From positions 736,012 through 787,370 of the forward strand of contig MNCI01005623.1 in the NCBI GenBank assembly GCA_015680685.1: DNA of 51,359 nt. Direction: 5' to 3'. This DNA comes from Gnetum montanum (lineage: Eukaryota > Streptophyta > Gnetopsida > Gnetales > Gnetaceae). The position numbers and the translations under genes were made by a program. The notes under the pieces are model-generated. The model searched no databases. It had not been told where the DNA came from and worked only from the letters and a program-made list of their open reading frames with translations. Below, one piece after another: positions 33,770 to 45,988 of this stretch; within the stretch, counting starts at the first letter, position 1; each line of letters begins with the position of its first letter.

Positions 33770-36700
33770 CTAAGGGGCATCGAGAGGAGGAAGTGGTGGG
33801 CTATCCCCACCCTTATCATTGGGGCCATTGATGTCTCCTAATGCCTAAAATACAACAAGATAAAGTGAATTAGTAAACAACAACCAAAGTTATAACTTAA
33901 ACAAGATAAACATTAAAGAAAAAATATAAATACATCAAACCTATGGGGAATCTAGCTTGATAAATTCCTGGGGAAGATGTTGAAGAATAGTCTTTAAGAA
34001 ATGGAGAATCTGACCTTCAATTATGTTGGCCTAGTCAACATCTTCATAATTAATTCCTATGAGGATGTTTACTGGGTCCACTCTAGTCCAAGTAGGCGGT
34101 TCCCTAGTAACTATAGCTATAGAAGTCTCACTTGAAGGCATGGCAATTTGAAGAGTAGGAACTTTAGTTACCATGAGAGTGCTTTCAAAGAGCTGGTAAG
34201 CACTCTATACTTGAATCTCTTGGATGAATGGTCTCTCTTACATTATTCGGTCAACTTCTCCTTGAGTGACTTTAGATATACCTCCCAATCACCCTTGTAC
34301 TATATTTGGTCATCCTTTTGTGTCTTATCCCACTCTAGGACCCATGCGCTATAGTCTTTCTAGTCCTAGGCTTTTTGAAAGATGAGATCCATTTGCATCT
34401 ACTACTTCACCATCTTCCTTAAGGGCACCACCTTGTCATGGATGACATGCTAGTAGTGGGTTCATATGATCTCTTTGGTTTGCAAGTTCTTTGAGTTAGC
34501 CACTTGGACTTCCACAAAGGTCTTGAGATCCTAGAGATCCCTAATAGTCTCACCCTACTACTGGGTATCATCCCTTAAGGCCACAAATTTCTTCCATAGG
34601 GATTCATTGGGCCTCTAAGAGTCCCATGAAGTTTTTGCACACAACAACCTCAAGGGTACATTCTAGACATTGGAGGAAAGCTTCGGTAGGGAGTTAAACT
34701 TCATATCTTGGCTAGGGTCCCATGCTATTAATGGCACTATAAACAATGAATAACTATAAATAGAACCATAAGCATAGTTCATAACCTAAGATAGTCATAA
34801 CATAAATACAACCTATAACCATTGCAAAACGACTAAGGAAAATAAGGTTTAGTTCTTACCGATCTCGATTGCAACTTGTTACAACTAGTTGATGATGTCT
34901 TGGGCTACTTCATGCACGAACTCTAGCTTGTCAGGGACATCTACCTATGGTTTCATGTGAAACATAGGAGTAGGAACCTTTGCTAGTGGCTTAGGAAATC
35001 CTACAAGCATAAAAATCATCGAATGGTTAGAATGAAAACCAAACATAAAACCATAGGATATAGCAAGTAGCATTAAGACATGTGCATGCTTAGCTACTCC
35101 TCTTCCTTCTCTAGGATAATGATGGGAGATGCACTTAGTAATGGCTCACCAAACAAGGCATGAAGGTCATTTAGATTAATGTTGGCTAATCCTTTAGCCT
35201 CATGTTGCTATAAGAGTGCCTCCTTTGCATGCCTTTGTTCCTTCATAGCTATAGTAGCAACATGTCCTTCTGCCTCCTTCTCAGTGGTAGCTTGGGTAAC
35301 CATATCTTGATGCTTATCTACAACTATAAGACATAAAATAGGTTAGCATATTGAAGAACAACATAGTTGTAGAAAATTACATGACTAAACACTGAAACAT
35401 AGTAAGACATACTAGTAACTGCCTGATGTGACCTATTAAGCCTCAACATGAGCTTCTTTGTGGTGGGTTGCTTTTTTGTTGGTGGTGCTTCCTCTATAGG
35501 CCATTTCAATTTGGTCTTGGTTGCTCCATCAGGTTTGGAACATAACTCTCAAGCTCTCTTGAGGTTGCTGAGCACTATGAGAGGCTCCTCCCTCATGCTA
35601 TTAAGGGATCTTCACCACCTACCACCAAGTCCCTTGGTGGTAATAGACAATGAGTCACCCATCTCATTTAGTGGGTTCTAGGCCTACATGGTTGGATAAA
35701 TGTGCTTTGTCAAAGGCCTAGAAAGTTGGTTAGGATCTTGGACTATCCATTTTCCATTCCTCCACACCACCAAGAATTGTGCGAACCTCTTCAAATAACC
35801 TACAAAAAATGCATAATGCATGTGGATTATGGTAGAGGTATCTTTGTGGAGTTTGAGGATCTCCTCTTGAATCGCAGTAGCTAAGAAAGTAGCATAATTG
35901 AACCTAGTACCCTTCTTCAGGACCTTCTTAAAGGTCCATCCTTGTGTGATGCTAATCACATTCTTTTGTGACAATATTTTAGGAAAGGCATGGAATCTGA
36001 ACAAAGGATAAGATGTCTTTGCTTTAGAATTTGTAAAGCTATCCAAGGTAAGCCTAGAGTGGCCCTTACTAGCATAGGACCACTCCAAAACCTCCTTACA
36101 ATGTCCTATTTCCTTCACTAGTCTAATTGTAACTTTTGTCCTATCAGTGAGAATGCCAAGTCACAAAAGGTAACATCATCAAAGGTATGGTAATCAACAC
36201 ACCTCAAACTATAATGTTGAAATTATAAGCTCTTGTGTTAAAGAAGTCAATGATGTTCAACATATTTGTAGCATGGATGGAAGGGATAGGTATCATGGAA
36301 ACATCAAGCAAATCCACACACAATGTTTTCTTGGATGTGTCTAGGTGCTTTTCCCATCAATCACTTTTGGGATAGCCCAACCTCACCAAATTTTAGGATT
36401 ATGGTATCCTTAGTATGTTCTAAAATGGATAAGGTGATTTTGAAAGAAGTGAAATATCCTACAAGGTAATAACAAACATTTAGCATTGGCATAGACACAT
36501 CTAATAAAAGTTAAAACCATAGAACACTTAAAACCTTAGTAGCCATGAAAACATTAGACATTACAATCCTTGTTCCTACCTTTATTTTTCTTGCTTGGTG
36601 AAGCTTGTGTAGAGGTCCCAACAACAACGATCTTTTTCCTAGTGTTCTTGGGATCCACCCACTGGCTATGTGCTATCTTGTTGACCATACACTTCTCATA

Positions 36701-37432
36701 GAAAAGGTTAAAGTCATTAGTGTATTTATCAAAATCCCCTCTTAACTGTTCCTACATATTAGTTTTGATCTTGGGGACTTTGGTGAATACATTTAAGGTA
36801 GTTTGAGCCACTGCCAAGGTTTGATCATTCCTAATCAAGCCTTGATCATTGATCCTATACCTACAAGAAGTTCATAAAAATAAAAAGTTAGGAAAGGTGA
36901 CTTAAACAATAAATCCAAAAAACATCAAAACATTATAACAATCATGTGTACCTTGGTAGATGGCACACAATGCCAGGGGGTTCTGGAATAATGTGTGGAC
37001 TCTATGTAGCACCATTAGAGTATTGTTAGCATTATACTAATGGTACTCTAGCATGCTCTATGTATTCAGAAGGTATCATGTACCAATGATGTCCATCATG
37101 TCCACTACCTCCCCTACTACCCAAGTGGTTGGATTGTCAGTTATGAACTTGATGATCATATTGGATGCCCAAGGCATCAATGTCTTCACTATGACTCCAC
37201 CCATGTCTACAGCTAAGTGTGATCACATCATCATACTAAAGTACTATAGCATATAGGTAAGGAATTTCCTTGCCCCCATTTAGAAGCATAGTGAGCCCCT
37301 CTTAAGAACTAGATTTGTAAGGGGAGTGTTGGGCTTAGGGGAGTTGATGCAACATAAAATGCCCACCAACTCCACCACTATGAGGATGGGCTTCAAAAGG
37401 GCCCTACATGGGAAAACAACATAAAACCAATT
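33770..37432 (-). pseudogene. Antisense multi-exon gene in element B, homologue of 12436-16865
   Basis: Read on the minus strand. At 37432-36960, KPILIVVELVGILC and NNTLMVLHRVHTLFQNP parallel A's PILIVFEIRGVLC and YNTLFLTHF. A stretch near 36850-36590 (YRINDQGLIRNDQTLAVAQ, ending in basic residues) follows an intron-like gap at the place where A also has one. The best-preserved open stretch, 36118-35684, has FRFHAFPKILSQKNVISITQ and MHYAFFVGYLKRFAQFLVV, against A's IHYALYIGYLKRFMEFLVV. Then come a basic/acidic linker (35640-35450), a coiled-coil-like part (about 34640-34150), and EPPTWTRVDPVN near 34110-34080, against A's RPPRWTTTERER. The end is near the TAG at 33772-33770. First exon and promoter were not recognised. 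Stops are numerous. Confidence 0.65.
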
Positions 37433-37440
37433 AAAACCAC

Positions 37441-38930
37441 ATTTAAAACATTTATTGAATAAAAAAACTTTACAACAACCTCATAACTCTTAGAATTTCT
37501 TGAAAATTTTGCTAATAATCCTAGTTGGGAGTGAAATTAGCCCCCATAAAAAGCTCTAGGGTGTAGTGGAAATTCCAAAAAAAAAAAAAAAAACGTTTTG
37601 ATAATCAACATTATTACAACCTTATAACCTGTGAGAATTATAGCCAAAATATAACAATTTTATATCATTAACCTACAATGCATCAAAACCTTATACAACC
37701 TCCTAACTAGGTGTAAGTAACATGACTTGCAACTTAGTAAACTACCTTAGGAAATCAAAGAAAAAATTTACCAAAAACTTTTATAAACATGTTTAATAAA
37801 TTTTGAAGTCCTTTAAGTATCCATAGGCATCCCCAAGGGTATGGGCCATTGACAAGAAAAATCATTCAAACATGTCCACACTACCAAACTCCAAGGGGAA
37901 AATTGTTACAATAAAAAAGACTCTCCATGTGTGACCATATAGGAAAATTTGTTAAAAATTAACTATAGCTCCAAAATTCATGCGATTGTAGGAAAATATT
38001 CATTTCAACTCTAATTTTAGTGATCCTACCATTTTTGGAATCCTAAAATCATAAAATTTATAGAAATAACTGATATAGCCAACAATTCTCAACCATTTTA
38101 ATAGAAATTGTGGAAAACTGAGTAGTAACCTAACCTTTTCACGTGAATTTCATAAAAAATTCTTCAAAAATCCATTTTAGCTCCAAACGAAGTGATTCCA
38201 CCATTTGAAAGCTTAAATCAAAATATATGCATAAATAATAATAAAATAGCCAAAACCTTTTTTTTTTCATTGGAAAATGTCTATCAACTTCATGAAAAAT
38301 CTAAAAAAATGGCAGAAACCACAACCACACGACATAGCCAAAATGCCTGTAACTCATTCATCACAACTCCAGATTAAAAAAAAATAGCCAATAGAAACCT
38401 TAAATGTAACTATACAAACAAAAAACTTGATATTTTAACAATTTATAATAGATTCCTTAATAAAAAATACACAACTATGCTTGCTTTTTTACCAAAACTG
38501 GTAAAAAACACATACAAAACAACAAAACTTAATATAACATATTCATAAAACCAAGCCTAAACAACCAAATAACCTTAGATCCAAACAAAAACCATAAAAA
38601 TAGGAGGTAGCATTCTTTTAGAATTCAATCTTAACAAGATTTGAAAAAATGCCTCTATCCCAAGCTATGAAAACCAAAAAATGGCTAGGAAAACAAGCAA
38701 AAAATGGCTAGCAATGGCCTACCATGGGGTTGCAATAGATGAACTTTGGATTACAACAAGCCTAGGTAGTTGGGAGATGCCCTGGGCTATAACATCTACC
38801 TACTCAAGAAGTTCTTTTCATCATTGATAGAGACACATAGATGATCTAGGTACTCTTTTCATTGACGAGTCATTTTCAAGTAACCTTCTTATTGCTCATA
38901 AGTAGACTATAATCAATTTTCCATTTCTTT
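37441..38930. other. A-rich sequence without recognisable gene
   Basis: Strongly A-rich on the plus strand, with an uninterrupted A run near 37576-37593. It may be the unrecognisable remainder of element B (the counterpart of A's antisense promoter region), but no domain, LTR end or repeat supports this. Confidence 0.35.
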
Positions 38931-38932
38931 TG

Positions 38933-39450
38933 AAACTATTACCACTAGAACATTTGAATATACATTCATCTATTTACCCTTTTCATCTATCTTCTTCTCC
39001 TTATATATTTTTTAAACTATAACCACTAAAACATTTGAATATAAATTCATCTATTTACCCTTTTATTATTTTATATTTTCATTTACATTCATCTATATTC
39101 TTCTACTTATATTTTTATGTAAATTCTCATGAGTATATATACTTTTTATGATAAAGTATAATAATTTTATTTTCAAATTAATTCCTATTTATTCTAATAA
39201 ATAGAAACATATTTCAAGATGCATTTCCAAAAATCTTTTTACCTTAATGAAAAATTTTGTATGGTTATAATTGTTATATTTTTGTGTAAATTTTCATATG
39301 TGTGTGTCCATTTTGTTATCTTAAAGTATAATAATTTTAGTTTCAAATTGATTGTGATCTATTTTAATAAATAAGAACATTATAACAAAATGCATTTCTA
39401 AAAATGTTTTTAAAAAGTCATCAAAAAATAGTTGTTTGTATATGTTAAAT
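38933..39450. repeat. AT-rich direct duplications (about 80 bp and 167 bp periods)
   Basis: 'CATTTGAATATA(C/A)ATTCATCTATTTACCCTTTT' occurs twice near 38950 and 39030. A longer duplicated unit starts TTTATGTAAATTCTCAT (39114) and TTTGTGTAAATTTTCAT (39281), sharing AAAGTATAATAATTTTA and GCATTTC(C/T)(A/T)AAAA. Only two units of each are seen. Confidence 0.6.
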
Positions 39451-39499
39451 TTTAGTGATATTTAATTACATGTAAAAAATACATAGTCTAAAATATCAA

Positions 39500-39733
39500 T
39501 ATAACATATATGAGGATGCTTGGGTGTGCAACCCCATGTAATCATTCATAAAATAGTAGGTTTATTTAGTGTGAAGTACATGAGGATTTTTGGATCATAA
39601 AACCCCACATAATTACACATAAAATATAAGGTTTCTTAGTCATGCAACCTAATATAATAACACTCAAAATAGTAGGCTGCTTAGGCATGCAATCCAACTT
39701 AATTAGACACATGAGATTAGGATTCTTGGATGT
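39500..39733. repeat. Hairpin-type tandem repeat, left part
   Basis: About four units of 55-70 bases occur around 'AAAATAGTAGG(T/C)T.CTTAG.CATGCAA(C/T)C'. They end abruptly at the target site of the solo LTR and continue at 41121. The arms AGGTTGC/GCAACCT, best in the right part (41285-41307), resemble the core in the array at 3340-5150. Confidence 0.6.
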
Positions 39734-39738
39734 GATAC
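39734..39738 (+). repeat. Target-site duplication GATAC, left copy
   Basis: Exact match to 41116-41120 on the other side of the solo LTR. Confidence 0.85.
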
Positions 39739-41115
39739 TGTTGATGCATAAATTTTGGTCATGCCAACACCGGAAAAACTCGTTTGAGGAGACTATAGCC
39801 TAGGGCACCTCCTGTATGGGTACGGAAACCCAGGAATAGTCTCAGCTGAAAAGAGCCATGTGACCAAGTGATAGAAAGATAGAGAGATAGAAAACATAGA
39901 GAGAGATAAAACATGAAAAAAACTAAAGGAGAGAGAAACAGAAACCACCGACAGGATGCATGGTTGTGTAGCCACAAGAATCATGCGTAGTTGTGATCAA
40001 ACATGATCAATGCCCTGCGGACTGCCAACTACATAAACATCATGCACAAATCCACCGTTCACAACATGCCATTTGCTGAAATAAAAGAAGATAGAGAAAA
40101 GATCCACCAACAAGATGCATGGTTGTGTTGCCGCAAGAATCATGTGTAGTTGCGATCAAACATCAGCAATGTCCTACAGACTGCCAACTGCATAAACATC
40201 ATGCACAAATCCACCATCCACAACATGCCATTTGCTAAAATAAAAGAAGATAGAGAAAAGATCCACCGACAGGATGCATGGTTGTGTTGCCGCAAGAATC
40301 ATGTGTAGTTGCGATCAAACATCACCAATGCCCTGCGGACCACCAACTGCATAAACATCATGCACAAATCCACTGTCCACAACATGCCATTTGCTAAAAT
40401 AAAAGAAGATAGAGAGAAGAACCACCGACAGGATGCATGGTTGTGTTGTCGCAAAAATCATGTGTAGTTGCAATCAAACATCACCAATGCCCTGCGGACC
40501 GCCAATTGCATAAACATCATGCACAAATCCACCGTCCACCACATGCCATTTGCTGAAATAAAAGAAGATAGAGAGAAGATCCACTGACAAAATGCATGGT
40601 TGTGTTGTCGCACGAATCATGTGTAGTTGCGATCAAACATCACCAATGCCCTATGAACCGCCAACTACATAAACATCATGCACAAATCCATCGTCCGCCA
40701 CAAGCCATTTGCTGAAATAAAAGAAGATAGAGAGAAGATCCACCGATAGGATGCATGGTTGTGTTGCCGCAAAAATCATGTGTAGTTGCGATCAAACATC
40801 ATCAATGCCCTGCGAACAGTCAACCGTTGTTGCCACACACACTGCCAACCACCCAGAGAAAGAGGAGGTTCAGTCTATGGCTTCACGGCCCTAGCCTCAC
40901 TGGCCTAGGGCTTCCTGGCCTGACTTCTCCTCCTCTCCTCCTCCTCCTAACTCCATCACCTTGATGGCTTTTTATAACCAATTTTAGGGTTAGGGTAACC
41001 CATCTTTTTTTTTCTAATTTTTTTTAATTTTTATTTTTTATTCTTCTTCCTTTTCTTTTCTTTTTTTTAAAAAAACAAAGGCCCCATGCCAAGCATGGGC
41101 GTGTTGGTACCAACA
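39739..41115 (+). mobile_element. Solo LTR (element E), 1377 bp
   Basis: It begins TGTTGATGC and ends GGTACCAACA, giving TGTTG/CAACA terminal inverse ends, and is flanked by a perfect 5-bp duplication GATAC (39734-39738 and 41116-41120). There is no internal coding region or second LTR, so unequal recombination to a solo LTR is the simplest reading. It holds a 159-bp tandem array, a GC-rich stretch, a TATA-like TTTATAA near 40970 and a pyrimidine-rich tract (41005-41068). It splits the hairpin-type repeat. A short non-autonomous element cannot be ruled out. Orientation is provisional. Confidence 0.8.
39948..40818 (+). repeat. Regular 159-bp tandem array, about 5.5 units
   Basis: The marker (G/A)ATGCATGGTTGTG lies at 39955, 40114, 40273, 40432, 40591 and 40750, spaced exactly 159 each time. 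Units differ by only a few substitutions, which is far more uniform than the other arrays in this window. Each unit includes TAGTTGCGATCAAACATCA, CCGCCAACTGCATAAACATC and CATTTGCTGAAATAAAAGA. The array breaks off at about 40818. The period is a multiple of three, but no frame stays open across units. Confidence 0.95.
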
Positions 41116-41120
41116 GATAC
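41116..41120 (+). repeat. Target-site duplication GATAC, right copy
   Basis: Exact match to 39734-39738. Confidence 0.85.
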
Positions 41121-41420
41121 CTCATATAGTTGACCTATGTATGGAGGTTGCTTGGTTGTGCAACATCAAGTAAAATAAACTCTAAATATCCAATTGGTTT
41201 GGCATGTATTCATTTCTCATTATACACAAAAAAGTAGGTTTCTATGTCATGAGGATCTTCTTAGTTATACACAAAATTATAGGTTGCTCAAGCATGCAAC
41301 CTAAAATAATTGGATGCAACATGAAAAAGTAGGTTCATCTATTGTAAAACCTTTTATGATTATACTAAAATATATATTTATAAATATGCTAGTTTGGTTT
41401 ACATACTCTCAGTAACTGCA
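41121..41420. repeat. Hairpin-type tandem repeat, right part
   Basis: This continues the array interrupted by the solo LTR: 'GGAGGTTGCTTGGTTGTGCAAC', 'AAAAAGTAGGTTTCTATGTCATG' and 'TAGGTTGCTCAAGCATGCAACC'. The last has perfect 7-base arms, AGGTTGC and GCAACCT. Confidence 0.6.
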
Positions 41421-41502
41421 CAAAATATAGGATCCTCGTTCTAGTTTCATTCTCTCAATGATTGGACAAAGTTAATATGTCATTTGTTTGTGAAACATCT
41501 AT

Positions 41503-42662
41503 TGACCTATTGGTATGTCAAAACCTTAATAAAAATGGAGAATATAGAATGTTGTGGAAGGTGATATTTTTGTAGGGCATGAAGGAGAGCTCAAGAGATG
41601 TCAAAGTGGAGACCACAAGGACTTTCCAAATATTAATGAAGACTCAAGAAATGAGAGCTACAATGAGATGACAAAGAAGAATACTATAGCAAAAGCAAGA
41701 TTGAGAGGAAGCTAAATGTGTCTATTTGTGTTGATTTTTGGTGAGGATGAATTCTTGAATATTTTGGCATATTTTGGAGTGTTTTTGGCTCAATTTGATA
41801 AGTATATGAGGTTATAGGATCTATGGGGACTTGTTTGAAGGCATCTAGAGAATCCCAGCATCAAAACAAGTAGTTTTATTTTTGGGCACTATAGAAGAGA
41901 TTTTTCTCAAGAGACATCTTCCCAGAGAAATTTACCTTGAAGTGTAGAAATATTTCAAAAATACGATACGTCTCCCTAGATTTGAGCTGAATTGAGAGAG
42001 ACATCACAATCTCAAAGGAGACATCTACACTAGTCATTAAGTGATCATTGGATGAATTTTTAGGTGATTTCGAAAACTTCAAAGCTATAAGAAGACATAA
42101 ATTCTTTGGAATAGTGCAAGTGAATGCATGTGAATATGAATAGTTTACATAAAGCCTTCATTATCTAATATATTGTAATTGTGTACTTAATTATAACATC
42201 ATTTATACTATTGTATTGATTTTTTGTTGTACTGTATCTCAAAGTACAAGGACCTATAATTGATTTGCATTATTTCTTTGTAATTTTCTTTTCTCTCTTG
42301 TTGCCTCAATGGGATTGATGCACTTCTTGCGAGAAGGCATCATCATTGAGCTTGTTAGGACCTAGCTTGGTTGAGTGGTTGGTGCAATGTCACAACACTT
42401 TGGAGTTGAGATTAATTTATAAAGGTTATGAGATCCTTGAAAACACATTCTAAGCTTATTGGGACCTAGCTGAGTTGAGTGGATTCGTAGCAACAAATCA
42501 CTTCTAAGGAGATCTTAGAGCTTGTACATGTTGTGGTTCCCTTCAAACCACTTTTTTGAGGAACAAAGTATAGAGGTGTGTAAGCTGGTTGTGGTTTTTG
42601 TGGCTATAGATTTTGATTTGGGAAAATTCTTCATCTTCCCCTTCTAAGTTCTACAATCCTCA
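41503..42662 (+). repeat. 5' LTR of element C
   Basis: 1160 bases from TGACCTATTGGTATG to CAATCCTCA. Its start, a long block at 41540-41720, the 'TTGTACTG' to 'AAGTACAAGGACC' region and the end align with the 3' LTR at 45989-47186. Divergence is substantial, including small indels. Confidence 0.85.
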
Positions 42663-42664
42663 AG

Positions 42665-42679
42665 TTGTATTAAAGCCTA
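42665..42679 (+). other. Primer-binding site of element C (decayed tRNA-Met type)
   Basis: TTGTATTAAAGCCTA corresponds to TGGTATCAGAGCCTA with G-to-T and C/G-to-T/A changes. It lies 2 bases after the LTR, as in element D. Confidence 0.6.
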
Positions 42680-42723
42680 GTACTCTTGCACTCTACATCA
42701 ATCTTCAAGAGTGAACATGGAAG

Positions 42724-44215
42724 GCACTATCAACATCAAACACATCTAGATAAAGAGACTAATATACTTCATCAATTATTGTGCTCAATTCCTATATCAC
42801 ACCTATTCCAAAGGTAAGTCTTTCATTCCCTTCTTTACATTCAAAATTAGAGGAGACTATACTTGTAAGGTTGATAAAACTTATGATGATCTGAACAACA
42901 TGGAAAGGTCAAATAATGACATTTCCTTTGAAAAAGGTATAAGATGTTTTTCCATGAAGTTATTTCTTTTTAAAGCTTATGTGTTGAAATGAAAGATGTT
43001 TTACATGTTAAGGAAATGAAAATTATAGTTCTTAATGATTTTTTTTATCTTAGGAAAGAAAACTAACCAATGTGATTGAGCAAATAAGTAATAACTCTTT
43101 AGAGAATCCTAAAAAGCAAAAGTGAAAAGATGAATGTCTAAGAAATTTTAAAGAAGAAAATCAATCCAATCAATTTAGAGGTAGAGAAAGAGGTAAAAAT
43201 ATCTCAAATTCTAATTTTGATCTTTCTTCTATAGAATGTTGGATATGTGGAGGAAGAGGTCATATGACCTGTAAATGTCCTAGTAGCGATAGGTTACGGT
43301 ACAATGATAGAAGTGATGAAGAGATGAAAAAGACCAACTTCACATGAAGATGATGGAGAGAAAAAGGACAATGCAAAGAATTCACATGTCATCTATATGG
43401 CTCTCACCAATGATGATGATAACAACTCAGATGATGAACTTAATGAGGATGAGAGGCTTTATTTATTGTGTAATGAACTTTTATCTTTTCAAAATATTTG
43501 TACAAAATTGAACATGCAAGTGAAAACAAAGGTTTAAGAAATTTTCTTATTAAGCAAAAAAAATTTATAATCTTACAAAAGAAATCTCAAACCTAAGGGT
43601 TGAGAATGAAAAGCTAACCTTATCTTATGAGCAAGCTAGGGAAGAAATTGTAGATGCCAAAATTTTGAATGAAAGGTTCATCAAGGGAAAAGAATCCCTT
43701 CAAAAAGTTCTTAGAAAAGGAAGAAGTTCACAAGATAAAATTTGACTAGGATTTTATTCCTAAGAAAATAAATTTGCACAAACTCCATTCCAACAAAAGG
43801 ACTCTCCAAAGATTAAGGTGACAAGTGGCACTACATCCCAATTAGGAGTACCTCCAAACCAATCAAAGAACCATGAAGGTTTGATCATTGTAAATGCTTT
43901 TACTACAATAGGAAGATTAGATCTTATTATTTTCATAAATTTGGACATAAACACTGGGAGTGTAATTTAAAATATTATCACATGAGCATCCAAGCATATT
44001 ATAAGGCTCCTTGATCTTATCCGAATGTGCTTAAAACGTATAGGCAAATAGATCATAGGGGAGTTATGAAGGTTTGGAGAATCAAGAGGAAGTAATCTAA
44101 GAATGAGAAGACACTATCCAAAAAATTCATGAGAGGAAGACACACCTTGAAAATTGAAGAATTCTATGCAAGAAGAGAAGCCTTGAAAGAAGAATCTCAT
44201 TCTCTAGCACTCTAG
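42724..44215 (+). pseudogene. gag: Copia gag pseudogene of element C
   Basis: An ATG at 42724 sits where the related copy (1863, minus) starts gag, but the N-terminal capsid part is largely missing. Patches remain. A CCHC knuckle, CWICGGRGHMTCKC (C-x2-C-x4-H-x4-C), is complete at about 43239-43281. Acidic DDDNNSDDELNEDERLYLL follows near 43412-43470. A coiled-coil-like NLRVENEKLTLSYEQ is near 43592-43640. A second Cys/His-like stretch (HKFGHKHWECNLKYYH) occurs near 43925-43985. Frames change several times. A translation into a basic tail stops by about 44215, with no protease after it. Confidence 0.65.
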
Positions 44216-45970
44216 GCACCTTAATTCTCAATTGCAAGTAAGATAAGTCAAGGTAAGTTTCTATTTTCTTGCTTGCTAAATATCATGTCAATATTTAATT
44301 TTAAGAATTAAGAAAGACTAAATTATGTTGATGTGTGCTTACTTTATTTCAAGCTATGGGATGTTAGCTCCAATAATCTACAAATGTTAAGATAAGCACT
44401 TACAAGATAAGATATTTGGTACTATTAGAATATTTGATTATCGTATTTTTGCGAATGTATGAGCACAATGTGATTAATCTTATAATTGAATGAAAGTTTT
44501 TGGTGCTTGTAAACTTTTAAAATTTTTTATTGATAAATCATCTTTTGATATATTAGTTTCAAGTGAATTAAAATCCTTGCATAAAATTCATGAATTGATA
44601 AGCTTTTTGCCTTGAGATATGGGTTTTCTTTGAAATCATAAAGTCAAATTTCTTTTGGAATATTTTTGCTATATGATAATTGAAGAATTTGAATTAGCAC
44701 CTTTGATGAATCATGAATCTTCTGAAGATACATTTCTAGAGGAAATATTAGAGACTATAGTCTCCACACATGATCTTAACGTTACTTTGCAAGGATAGTA
44801 CTTTGATAATAAAAGGACTTTGAAAATTGCATTTGAAAAGAACAAGCTAATCCAAAAGGACTCAAAGGAAGCACTAGAATCTACACATATGTAGAGGGAG
44901 CTTGTACCTAATAATTGATTATTGTCCAAGAGGCCATCAATATAAGGGGAGTTGGTTGAGACTCTTACCAAAAGATACTCAAACAATAAGACTTTCCACT
45001 CCATCACCCTCAGCAAGAAATGACCAAAGAAGAGCATATTCACCTAATAATGTTGTAAAAGAGGACATTTATTAAATCCTTATCTAAAAATGAACTTTAT
45101 TGGTGAAAGCACTTGAACTATATATGTTATATAAACTTACTTGTGAGCTCTATTTATATGTCTAATCTTTTGTATGTTGAGAATATATCCTTTTAAGTGC
45201 CTAAGGGCCTTATTGCAAATATGAATTAAGAAGTTATAGAACAGGTGTTCATGATCTCTTTTGGTAAGAAATGAGGTATATATATTTGATTTTTTTTGCT
45301 CTCAACTTGATTATCATATATTAGTTTATGATTTCTTTATTTCATATAATTAGATGTCTTTCTTTGTCTTTAAAGTTGAATATGCATGTTTTACCTACCA
45401 TTAATTTGCTATGCCTTACCATGATATTTCAAAAGGAGGTAAATATTGGATGATTATAAAACTATGAGATTTTGGTTATTCTAATGGACTCAAAGATAGG
45501 TTATATGATCTTCAATGCTAAAATTTCATCTTTGGACATCAATTAAAAGGCTTGTGCCTCATTATTTCTAACCTTCTATGTAGATAAGGGGTAATACTTA
45601 ATTGGTTTGACATCATCAATCCTATACTATCAATAATAAGTAATGTGTATTTTTTAATTACTTCTTCATCCTTATCATACTCAAGTCCTCAAGTGCTCAT
45701 TATGAAAGTTTAAAAATCAATGTCCAATTTTGCTTATCCATTCTCTTAATCTATCATATAACACTACTTCACACCTTGTTGATGATGTTCAAAAAGGGGG
45801 AGAAGTTTGGATTACTATTGATAACTATGATGTGATGTGATGATGAGTACATCATTTATGCTTATGGTGATTATATGTGTGGATGGTAAGTATTATGAGC
45901 GATATGAAAATATATGACTTTAATGAATTCTAGAGATTACTAACCCATTTTCTTAAGTTTTTTCCATTAC
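44216..45970 (+). other. Non-coding 3' interior of element C
   Basis: AT-rich; no integrase or RT motif was found in any frame. A second purine-rich tract identical to the polypurine tract (AAAAAGGGGGAGA) lies at 45791-45803. The minus-strand open frame at 44711-45043 shows no domain and is taken as chance. Confidence 0.5.
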
Positions 45971-45971
45971 C

Positions 45972-45984
45972 AAAAAGGGGGAGA
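45972..45984 (+). other. Polypurine tract of element C
   Basis: AAAAAGGGGGAGA lies 4 bases before the TG of the 3' LTR, typical for copia elements. Confidence 0.75.
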
Positions 45985-45988
45985 TTTT

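Larger units (their letters stand above)
27261..37440 (+). mobile_element. Old, incomplete Tat/Ogre-like element (element B)
   Basis: B has the same layout as element A: an LTR starting TGAAACACCATAAAATTTG, a primer site 7 bases after the LTR end, gag, protease, a 'CATGGCCTAAAACTGGCA' repeat tract, and the antisense gene. Recognisable element sequence stops at about 37440. No RT, RNase H, integrase or 3' LTR was found after it. Nucleotide similarity to A is low and protein similarity obvious, so the two diverged long ago or belong to different families of the lineage. The missing 3' part may be deleted or decayed beyond recognition. Confidence 0.75.

Noticed and set aside
37576-37593. A-run as the poly(A) tail of a processed cDNA
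   Set aside because: No coding remnant, target duplication or promoter-type SINE sequence precedes it; the whole stretch is A-rich.
39948-40818. Regular repeats considered as a CRISPR-like array
   Set aside because: Units are contiguous 159-bp copies without unique spacers, in a eukaryotic LTR.
40980-41000. Telomere-like TTTTAGGGTTAGGGTAACCC
   Set aside because: Only two irregular units inside an LTR; not a telomeric array. A single TTTAGGGTT near 11060 is likewise chance.
39739-41115. Element E considered as a DNA transposon or MITE
   Set aside because: Terminal inverse ends are only TGTTG/CAACA and the duplication is 5 bp, which fits an LTR better.
44711-45043. Minus-strand open frame of 110 residues in element C
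   Set aside because: No domain, no similarity to the related copy, and the region is AT-rich interior of a gag-only element.
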